Below are positions 53,819-59,907 of a stretch of DNA of 59,907 nt, piece by piece. The stretch's first letter is position 1. Each line of letters opens with the position of its first letter. Under the pieces are notes generated by a model. It had not been told where the DNA came from and did not search any database. It was given only the letters and a program-made list of their open reading frames with translations. Both the position numbers and the translations under genes were made by a program. The DNA is from Thermoanaerobaculia bacterium (lineage in GTDB: Bacteria > Acidobacteriota > Thermoanaerobaculia > Multivoradales > J023): positions 1-59,907 of the forward strand of contig JALCBJ010000039.1 of assembly GCA_028066595.1 (NCBI GenBank). Direction: 5' to 3'.

Positions 53819-55177
53819 CTAGGGCGCGCTCCACGCGCTCAGATCGCCCGTCTCGAAACCATCGATGAAGATCGCACCCACGTGCTCGAAGACGTAGACC
53901 GAACCCACGTCGGCAACGCAGAGGAGCCCCGGATCGCAGTAGTCCCAGCCAGGTGCTCCGGCCACGACACGCCTCTCGAAGACGTCCACGGACGTGCCCA
54001 AAGCGTCTCCCTGCCCACGGTCGCTGGCTATCAGATGCTGACGCTCCGTCCACATCGTCTCGCCAGGCCCGAGCGTGAACGTCCTGACGCCACCTGTATT
54101 CGCGGCTCCGAGATCGGCACCTGGCGAGCCCACCGCGAGAAGCAGCTCCCCTTCTACGCTGCCCAAAGCCACATCGGTTCCGAGAGCGTCTCCTTCGTGC
54201 ATCTCCTGGAAGAACTCGCGAAAGTCGTATGTCAGAAAGTCGTCCTGGTACATGAGGACGGCACCCACATCGTCGGCCGGGATGCCGATACCGCTGAAGA
54301 TCTTGTTGGCAGCCGGAGCACCCACCGCCACCCAATCCTCCTCCACGGCGAGGCTCGTACCGAAGGCAGCACCGCTCTGGCTGTCGAACTCGGGCGGTGG
54401 AAGCAGGGCGACCCATTCGATCCAGCTGCCGTCGTAGGCGAAGGTCTGGACCTTGCCGTTATCTCCGGCACCCGGCGCGCCCACCAGCAAGAAACCGGTG
54501 CCAGGGTCGAGCGCAACCGACGTGCCGAATCCTTCGGAGAGTTCACCATCGAGTGGTGGGTCGGAGAGCCAGATGTCGAACTTGGCGTTGTAGCGGAAGA
54601 CCCGCACTCTTCCGGCACCGTTGCCATAGCCAGGCATGCCGACAACGATGACGCCTGGGAAGACATCGAGCGCTCCGGGTGCTCCGTCGATGCCCTCGAA
54701 GAGGGAGTGCCAGGTACCTGCCGACCAAACCTCGCCCACAGCGCTGCCATGTTCCACTAGGCCGAAGATCTCATCCGCGCCTCGAGTCGCAACGGTCGAG
54801 CCCCACATATCTTCTGGAAGAAGGCCCCTAAAGATCCATCCATGGCTGGTGCGCCTGCCGCGATAGACACCACCAATGCCTGGCGCGGTCGAGAGGAACA
54901 CCGGCTGTTCCTGGTAGCCGATGGCCACATCGGACCCAAATCGCATATCTGCGAACTCCGGGGTAAACGTTTGGGGGGCGACGACTCGGTCGGCTTCGGT
55001 CACTGGTTGCCCTTGCAACAGCGACGGCACAGCGAGAGTCCACAACAGCGCGACGACGCACACAGAAAAGGCTAGCTGGCCCCCGGCCAACTCCGATGGG
55101 CCCGGGCTTCCTGGGTAGGACCTCCTGACGCTGCAGGTTCTCGCGGTGGCTGTCATGGGATGGCTCGAAACACTCAT
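53819..55177 (-). CDS. Secreted FG-GAP (integrin-type propeller) protein, paralogue 2
   Basis: 452-residue paralogue of the product of 52022-53395, same layout: signal-like helix (VCVVALLWTLAVPSLLQG), FG-GAP blades (GMPGYGNGAGRVRVF, SVALDPGTGFLLVGAPGAGDNGKV, SLAVEEDWVAVGAPAANK) and the C-terminal motif IFIDGFETGDLSAWSAP. The ATG at 55177 has a weaker Shine-Dalgarno (CGAGAA) than its paralogue (AAGGAG); an alternative start at 55345 (MLDWLPAP) has GGAG and matches copy A of the leader. Some residues differ in the first blade, where the two copies have diverged the most (one is MSFEANQ, the other TFTPEFA). Located next to the divergent ECF sigma gene. No catalytic residues recognised. Confidence 0.82.
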   Translation of the reverse strand: MSVSSHPMTATARTCSVRRSYPGSPGPSELAGGQLAFSVCVVALLWTLAVPSLLQGQPVTEADRVVAPQTFTPEFADMRFGSDVAIGYQEQPVFLSTAPGIGGVYRGRRTSHGWIFRGLLPEDMWGSTVATRGADEIFGLVEHGSAVGEVWSAGTWHSLFEGIDGAPGALDVFPGVIVVGMPGYGNGAGRVRVFRYNAKFDIWLSDPPLDGELSEGFGTSVALDPGTGFLLVGAPGAGDNGKVQTFAYDGSWIEWVALLPPPEFDSQSGAAFGTSLAVEEDWVAVGAPAANKIFSGIGIPADDVGAVLMYQDDFLTYDFREFFQEMHEGDALGTDVALGSVEGELLLAVGSPGADLGAANTGGVRTFTLGPGETMWTERQHLIASDRGQGDALGTSVDVFERRVVAGAPGWDYCDPGLLCVADVGSVYVFEHVGAIFIDGFETGDLSAWSAP

Positions 55178-55500
55178 GGTCGGTTCTCGTTTGGTTGCAG
55201 GGGTGACGCCGGCTAAGGGCTGAGCTCGAAGAGCCACGCCACGAGCAGATCGAAGAGCCGGGGCGCGAGGTAGCGCCGACCCAGTAAGCACAGCGCGGCT
55301 CGGCGAGCGATCCGCGAAGTGGGGAGCAGGGAGCCAGTCGAGCATGGGATTCTCCGATTTGGAAGGCCGGGGAGGCACGTCTCGTGTGATGTGCGAATCG
55401 GGCCTACGACACTCCCTGCGTCGTTCACAGGTGTATTGGGCCAAAGAATCGGAGATTCTTGTGGGCAAGGGCACGTGTGGGTATCCTCCCGCCCGGGAGC
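55178..55500. other. Divergent region between FG-GAP paralogue 2 and ECF sigma gene
   Basis: 323 bp holding leader copy C and, on the plus strand, the region before the ECF start (GGGAG just before ATG 55501). Apart from the leader, no gene or terminator is seen. Confidence 0.55.
55341..55465 (-). promoter_or_regulatory. Conserved leader element, copy C
   Basis: Third copy, hairpin at 55406-55424 (same stems, minus-strand loop AGGGA), CACGAGACG block, Shine-Dalgarno GGAG and ATG 55345 at 61 nt from the hairpin. It is the most complete copy: it extends past the hairpin through GGCCCAATAC to GAATCTCCGATT, also present in copy B. It lies between the divergent ECF sigma gene and the FG-GAP paralogue 2 gene. 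Confidence 0.75.
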
Positions 55501-56079
55501 ATGTCTTTGCAGCAAGACGCGATCACATCGGTTCTCACGGCTTCCGCCGACGGAACCAGTACCGGAGAAGCGGTGTTGGATCAGCTGGTGCCGTTGGTGT
55601 ACGACGAGCTCCGGGTTCTGGCGCGCCGCAAGCTGTCGTTGGAGCGAGAGAGGCTCATATTCGACACCACCGAGCTGGTACACGAGGCCTATCTCAAGCT
55701 CACCGACCACTCACGGCTTCCGGCCCAGGGCCGCGCCTATTTCTTCGGCGCCGCGGCCCGTGCCATGCGGCAGGTGCTCGTCGATGCGGCCCGTCGTCGG
55801 AATCGCATCAAACGCGGCGGCGGTGATCGGCCCCGAACATTGGAAGAAACCCACGTCGGCGTCGATGGATTCGCAGCCGAGGTTCTCGACCTCGAGGAAG
55901 CTCTTAGAGACTTGGCGGTCGACTATCCGCGGCAGGCGCGCGTTGTGGAGTGCCGATTCTTCGGTGGTCTGTCCGTCGAAGAAACGGCTATGGCGCTCGA
56001 TGTGTCGCCGCGCACGATCAAGGGCGATTGGGCCTTGGCCCGGGCCTGGCTCTTCAGAGCGCTGAAGACACGCGACTAG
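55501..56079 (+). CDS. ECF-subfamily RNA polymerase sigma factor
   Basis: 192-residue sigma-70-like factor. Region 2 is at about residues 20-90 (DQLVPLVYDELRVLARRKLS; DTTELVHEAYLKLTDHSR; YFFGAAARAMRQVLVDAARRR) and region 4 at 130-185 with the helix-turn-helix LSVEETAMALDVSPRTIKGDWALARAWL. The pattern fits the 'sigma-70 ECF, TIGR02999-like' factors that are numerous in Acidobacteria and Planctomycetes, often linked to Ser/Thr kinases rather than to anti-sigma factors; none is adjacent here. ATG at 55501 follows GGGAG. Its divergent position next to a leader copy, and the presence of two more copies nearby, suggests that it regulates the secreted-protein genes. Confidence 0.93.
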   Translation: MSLQQDAITSVLTASADGTSTGEAVLDQLVPLVYDELRVLARRKLSLERERLIFDTTELVHEAYLKLTDHSRLPAQGRAYFFGAAARAMRQVLVDAARRRNRIKRGGGDRPRTLEETHVGVDGFAAEVLDLEEALRDLAVDYPRQARVVECRFFGGLSVEETAMALDVSPRTIKGDWALARAWLFRALKTRD

Positions 56080-56394
56080 TGCACCTTTGACATCCCTTCC
56101 GCTTGTTTCGGATCTTCGTGGTCCTGGACGGCGTTGCTTCTCCTCGAAATAGCTCTGCTATTCCTCGTCGGCGCGCTTGGTCAGTGCCACGAACTCCTCG
56201 AAACAAACAGCGAAGCTCTGATCAAACGGTGCACTCGCTTCGATTGGCGCCTACGGCGAGAACGATGGCGCGATCGGCTACTGTACGGTCGCAATGAGCC
56301 GGCTACTCTGAGTCCGTAAGCTCTCGCGGAAGGCAGTCGACCTGGCGTCGAAGCCTCGAACGCGAGATTCGACGACTTCGGATAGGAGTACCTC
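56080..56394. other. 315-bp intergenic stretch
   Basis: No convincing gene, repeat or RNA seen. Two overlapping short plus-strand frames exist (up to about 64 codons) without recognisable features. TAGGAG precedes the downstream SDR start. Confidence 0.4.
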
Positions 56395-57321
56395 ATGTCA
56401 CATTGGACATTTGACGATATGCCGGATCAATCGGGCCGCCGGGCCGTCGTGACCGGTGCCAATACCGGCATCGGCTTCGAGACCGCGCGCGCCCTGGTGC
56501 GCAAGGGCGCCCACGTCACCTTGGCCTGCCGCAATTCGGAGAAAGGCCGGAGAGCGATCGACCGAATCCGCGCCGAGGTGACCGGCGCATCGGCTTTCCT
56601 GGAGCAGCTCGACTTGTCGGACCTCGACCAGGTCGAGGCCTTCGCTTCGAAATACGCGGCGGAAAACGATCGGCTCGACCTCCTCATCTTGAATGCGGGT
56701 GTCATGGTGCCGCCGGCCAGCAAGACCGCGCAGGGTTTCGAGCTGCAGTTCGGGGTGAATCATCTCGGCCACTTCGCACTCACCGGCGCGCTCTTGCCAC
56801 TGCTCCAGCAGACCGAGAGCTCGCGGGTGGTCGTGGTCTCGAGCACCGCGGCCGTGCAGGCAGCGATTCATTTCGACGACCTCCAGTTCGAGACCCGCGG
56901 CTATGCGCCATGGCCGGCCTATGGTCAGAGCAAGCTGGCCAACCAGCTGTTCGCTCGGGAGCTGCAGCGCCGGCTGCGGGCCGTCGGATCCTCGGTTCTC
57001 GTCACCGCTGCCCACCCGGGTTGGACGGTCACTGATCTCCAACGAACGAGCAGTTTCGCCCGCTGCCTCAGCCCGGTCTTCGGCATGAAGCCGCCCCAGG
57101 GCGCTCTGCCCACCTTGCGCGCGGCGACCGATCCCGAGGCGACAGGTGGCGAGTACTTCGGGCCCAACGGCTTTTTCCAGATGCGGGGCTATCCGGTCCG
57201 TGTCGAGATGGTGAAGCGAGCCAAGGACGACGTCACCGCGAAGCGCCTGTGGGCGATCAGCGAGGAGCTGACGGGCACCTACTACGGCCTGCCACCAGTC
57301 CGGCCTTCCGGCTTGGCGTGA
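56395..57321 (+). CDS. Short-chain dehydrogenase, retinol-dehydrogenase-like
   Basis: 308-residue SDR of the WWOX/RDH group. Motifs: TGANTGIGFETA (cofactor), NAGVM, the catalytic Ser in VVVVSSTAAV, and the catalytic YGQSK. The block VNHLGHFALTGALLPLL and the C-terminal AHPGWTVTDL are typical. RDH-type enzymes reduce or oxidise alcohols/aldehydes with NADP(H). TAGGAG lies at suitable distance from ATG. It precedes another SDR by 225 bp, with no shared operon certainty. Substrate unknown. Confidence 0.88.
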   Translation: MSHWTFDDMPDQSGRRAVVTGANTGIGFETARALVRKGAHVTLACRNSEKGRRAIDRIRAEVTGASAFLEQLDLSDLDQVEAFASKYAAENDRLDLLILNAGVMVPPASKTAQGFELQFGVNHLGHFALTGALLPLLQQTESSRVVVVSSTAAVQAAIHFDDLQFETRGYAPWPAYGQSKLANQLFARELQRRLRAVGSSVLVTAAHPGWTVTDLQRTSSFARCLSPVFGMKPPQGALPTLRAATDPEATGGEYFGPNGFFQMRGYPVRVEMVKRAKDDVTAKRLWAISEELTGTYYGLPPVRPSGLA

Positions 57322-57546
57322 CGCCCCTCGAGCTCGTTCATTCCTGAACTCCAGTCGGAACCGCGGGATCGGCGTCAACGGCCGAAACATGACGCGATCC
57401 GAGATCACGTTTCCGCGAGCCGTTCTCCAACTTTGCGAACCAGAGTCCGCCGATCGATGCATCGACGAGCCGACTCATGAAAAGACACTTCGACCGTCGC
57501 GGGCTCGCCCAACACCAGCCCCGGTCAACGAAAAGGAACTACACCC

Positions 57547-58362
57547 ATGAGCCAGACCATTCTCATCACCGGAGCCTCCAGCGGCATCGGCAAGGCCACC
57601 GCCAAGCACTTCCAACAGCAGGGCTGGAACGTGATCGCCACGATGCGCCGCCCTGAGTCAGAACAGGAGCTGACGCAGCTCGACAATGTGCTGGTCACTC
57701 GTCTCGATGTACAGGACTCGGCCTCGATCACCGCGGCTGTGGCCGAAGGAGTCGAGCGTTTCGGGAGCATCGACGTGTTGCTCAACAACGCAGGCTACGG
57801 CGCCTACGGCGTGCTCGAGGCCACGCCGATGGCGAAAATCCGCCGGCAATTCGATGTCAACGTCATCGGCTTGCTGGAGACCACCAAGGCCGTCTTGCCT
57901 CTCTTTCGCCGCCAGAGATCTGGTGTCGTGGTCAACGTCTCTTCGATCGGCGGCAAGATGACCTTTCCCCTCGGCACGCTCTACCACGGCTCCAAGTTCG
58001 CCGTGGAGGGTCTCTCGGAGGCCTTGCACTTCGAGCTCGAGCACCTCGGCGTGAGGGTGAAGATCGTCGAACCGGGCATGATCAAGACCGACTTCGGTGG
58101 TCGATCGCTCGACTTCACCCACGACGAGAGCCTGGCCGAGTATCAGGAAATGGTGGGGAAGGTCATGGGCGCCATGCAATCTCTAGGCGAGGCAGGCTCC
58201 GACCCTGTCGTAGTGGCGGAGGTCATCTTTCAGGCTGCCACCGACGGCACGGATCAGCTCCGCTACACCGCCGGCGACGACGCCGCCCTGCTCATGGCCC
58301 ATCGCAAGGCAGCCGACGATCATGAGTTCCTCAGCGGACTGAAGCAGCAGCTCGGACTCTGA
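57547..58362 (+). CDS. Short-chain dehydrogenase/reductase
   Basis: 271-residue classical SDR. Motifs: TGASSGIGKATA, NNAG, Ser in VSSIGG, and YHGSK (YxxxK). The long C-terminal helical part (HDESLAEYQEMVGKVMGAMQ) and VVAEVIFQAATDG are common in SDRs annotated as oxidoreductases near 17beta-HSD-like enzymes. AAGGA precedes ATG 57547. It differs clearly from the 56395 SDR, so they are not recent duplicates. Substrate unknown. Confidence 0.88.
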   Translation: MSQTILITGASSGIGKATAKHFQQQGWNVIATMRRPESEQELTQLDNVLVTRLDVQDSASITAAVAEGVERFGSIDVLLNNAGYGAYGVLEATPMAKIRRQFDVNVIGLLETTKAVLPLFRRQRSGVVVNVSSIGGKMTFPLGTLYHGSKFAVEGLSEALHFELEHLGVRVKIVEPGMIKTDFGGRSLDFTHDESLAEYQEMVGKVMGAMQSLGEAGSDPVVVAEVIFQAATDGTDQLRYTAGDDAALLMAHRKAADDHEFLSGLKQQLGL

Positions 58363-58419
58363 TCGCACCATGAGACTTCACCCTCGAATACAGGACCTTC
58401 ACTCGACGAGACCTCCGGA

Positions 58420-59730
58420 ATGAACGGCGAGATCCACATGGACGCGGCAGCTGTCGGCCGGCCCCTGGCCGAGCCGGCAAAGCGGGGTTCCTCCGCGGGC
58501 TTTCCGTGGGTGCCGGTCCTGGTCTTCCTCGCTCTCTGGCTCGGCGGATCCTGGGCCGTAGTAGGGGCCTGGATCGAACCTTGGATCGTCGGCGGCTGGC
58601 TCACGCTGGCCGCCATCTTCGCTCTGACCGCTCTCCCCGTGGTCTCGTTGGTCCGAGGCGTCCAAGGCCAGTCCTATCCGTCGGCGTTCACCCGCCTCTT
58701 CGTGCTGCGTCCCTTCTGGTACGCGATGTTGTTCCTACCGGTGCTCGCCGCGGCCACGCTGCTCGGCGGAGCGATTGGACTGCCCTTCGGCTCTGCCGGC
58801 CCGGCTGGTCGATGGGCACTCGCTGGCGCCTCGGCGCTTCTCGTTCTCGGCGGCCTGGCGGGATACCTGGGCTCCAGACGCCTCGTGGTCCGGCATCTCG
58901 ACGTCCAGATGGCTCGACTTCCGCCGGCCTTCGACGGCCTTCGGCTGGTGCAGATCTCAGACCTTCACGTGGGTCCCCACACTCCCCGCCAGTTCTTGAC
59001 GCGGGTGGCCCAGGCCGTCGAGGACGCCCGGCCGGACTTGATCGCCATCACCGGCGACCAAGTGGACGATTTCGCACGCGACGTCGAGATCTTCCGCCAC
59101 GCCTTCGCACATCTGCAGGCACCACTGGGCGTGTTCGCGGTGGCGGGCAACCACGACGTCTATGCCGGTTGGAGCGCGGTCCGCCGCGGCCTGGAATCGG
59201 CGGGTTTCCAGGTGCTGGTGAATGAGTCGGTGGCGGTCGAGCGTCGCGGGCAGCAGCTGTTCGTCGTCGGCACCGGAGATCCCGCTGGCCTCAGTGCGCT
59301 GGCCCAAAGGGGTCGAGGTGCCTCGGCGGAGAGCACGGCAGCGCCCGACGTCGATCGGACTCTTTTTCGGATTCCTCCCTCCGCGCCAGTTCTGGCGCTG
59401 GCCCACAACCCCATGTTGTGGCCCTCTCTCGCGCGCCGTGGCGTCGACCTCACCCTCAGCGGCCATACCCACTACGGGCAACTCGCCATCCCTAAGCTCG
59501 GCTGGAGCATGGCGTCGCCGTTTCTCCGCCTGGCTATGGGAGCCCATCGAGACGGCGACTCGATGCTCTACATCAACCCCGGCACGAACTATTGGGGCAT
59601 TCCGTTCCGCCTCGGTACGCCACCGGAGGTGACTGTCCTGACTCTGAGGTGCGGAACCAATGGAGAGGTGGGTATCCGCCAGACGCGAGCATTGCCCGAT
59701 CAGGCCTGCGACAGGACGAACGGAGCGTGA
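58420..59730 (+). CDS. Membrane-anchored metallophosphoesterase
   Basis: 436 residues. N-terminal ~170 residues have four or five hydrophobic helices (VLVFLALWLGGSWAVVGAWI; LTLAAIFALTALPVVSLV; AMLFLPVLAAATLLGGAIGL; ALLVLGGLAGYLG). Then comes a calcineurin-type phosphoesterase with all metal-binding motifs: DLHVG (DxH), GDQVD (GDxxD), GNHD (GNHD) and GHTH; so it is active. The YkuE/YaeI group with similar anchors acts on lipid or nucleotide phosphodiesters; substrate unknown here. Start either ATG 58420 or ATG 58438 (18 bp downstream). The stop overlaps a possible small gene by 4 nt. Confidence 0.9.
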   Translation: MNGEIHMDAAAVGRPLAEPAKRGSSAGFPWVPVLVFLALWLGGSWAVVGAWIEPWIVGGWLTLAAIFALTALPVVSLVRGVQGQSYPSAFTRLFVLRPFWYAMLFLPVLAAATLLGGAIGLPFGSAGPAGRWALAGASALLVLGGLAGYLGSRRLVVRHLDVQMARLPPAFDGLRLVQISDLHVGPHTPRQFLTRVAQAVEDARPDLIAITGDQVDDFARDVEIFRHAFAHLQAPLGVFAVAGNHDVYAGWSAVRRGLESAGFQVLVNESVAVERRGQQLFVVGTGDPAGLSALAQRGRGASAESTAAPDVDRTLFRIPPSAPVLALAHNPMLWPSLARRGVDLTLSGHTHYGQLAIPKLGWSMASPFLRLAMGAHRDGDSMLYINPGTNYWGIPFRLGTPPEVTVLTLRCGTNGEVGIRQTRALPDQACDRTNGA

Positions 59731-59897
59731 TCCACGTTCATCACAGTCTGGTGGACGACAGAGCTGGAAGCCGATCACACCTCTTCTGGCGTGTTCGCGA
59801 CCTCACGGAACTCTTCAGAACAGCCCTGGTTCTCGTTCTATCGATTCCATCTGGGATGACGTACAAAGTCTTTCGCACATTCGAGAGAAGGCGGTGA
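59727..59897 (+). CDS. Possible small protein (56 aa), start overlapping the metallophosphoesterase stop
   Basis: Starting at GTG 59727 (GTGA overlap with the upstream TGA) the frame encodes 56 residues with a short hydrophobic segment (ELFRTALVLVLSIPSG) and a basic end (FRTFERRR). The overlap pattern is like the coupled starts elsewhere in this window, which makes it worth listing, but no homology is recognised and the frame could be chance. Confidence 0.3.
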   Translation: MIHVHHSLVDDRAGSRSHLFWRVRDLTELFRTALVLVLSIPSGMTYKVFRTFERRR

Positions 59898-59907
59898 CCT
59901 CGATCTT

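Noticed and set aside
1..59907. CRISPR arrays, insertion sequences, integrases, tRNA or rRNA genes
   Set aside because: No regularly spaced repeats, transposase or integrase motifs and no convincing tRNA T-loop or acceptor pairs were seen by reading; a covariance scan was not possible.

Overview
The window is a high-GC bacterial chromosome segment, most likely from an Acidobacteriota (Thermoanaerobaculia-like) organism. Pointers are an 'acidobacterial duplicated orphan permease' of the MacB/FtsX type, two Hanks-type Ser/Thr kinases (one with a long TPR tail), an ECF sigma factor of the kind common in Acidobacteria and Planctomycetes, and a two-histidine-kinase-free signalling style. A lipid A deacylase-like barrel, a tripartite RND pump with an outer-membrane lipoprotein channel and a RodA/PBP2 pair indicate a rod-shaped Gram-negative cell. 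The phylum is inferred from gene families, not from a marker gene.

Layout. 0-15.5 kb is mostly housekeeping: lipid A deacylase-like protein, gamma-glutamyltransferase, Ser/Thr kinase, rodA-mrdA, a glutamate-cysteine-ligase-like protein fused to CBS domains, two related small proteins of unknown function around a HAD phosphatase, a LytM endopeptidase, and zapA - probable 6S RNA - rny. 15.5-18.3 kb is a visibly more AT-rich patch with an orphan membrane protein, a lone rmlA and 670 bp of apparently decayed DNA. 18.3-25.5 kb holds a LolA-like secreted protein, an MFS transporter, two PH-domain membrane proteins, an alpha/beta hydrolase and the duplicated permease.

25.5-34.7 kb is the most distinctive metabolic block: seven tightly coupled minus-strand genes (ACP, ketosynthase, chain-length-factor-like ketosynthase, class I HMG-CoA reductase, CrtI-like FAD oxidoreductase, SDR-acyltransferase fusion, flavin-dependent halogenase), with 4-nt stop/start overlaps at most junctions. 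It resembles aryl-polyene/flexirubin type II systems but lacks a recognisable KR, DH or ammonia lyase and carries an intact HMG-CoA reductase, so its product is not obvious. An acyl-CoA dehydrogenase diverges from it.

36.3-43.2 kb is an RND efflux operon (TetR - outer-membrane lipoprotein - adaptor - RND pump) with a near-perfect 24-bp palindrome in front of the repressor. 43.2-46.1 kb holds a YugP-type metallopeptidase with a clear intrinsic terminator, an SDR and a broken LolA-like gene.

46.3-56.1 kb looks like a regulatory/secretion locus: a kinase-TPR receptor, three secreted repeat proteins (a YVTN propeller/beta-helix fusion and two FG-GAP paralogues) and an ECF sigma factor. All three secreted proteins carry the same C-terminal motif (F-x-D-G-F-E-[ST]-G-[DN]-x-S-x-W-S), and each is preceded by the same ~90-bp leader containing an invariant 7-bp hairpin placed 61 nt from an ATG. 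I regard this as the best candidate for an undescribed system. The window closes with two SDRs, a membrane-anchored metallophosphatase and a possible small ORF.
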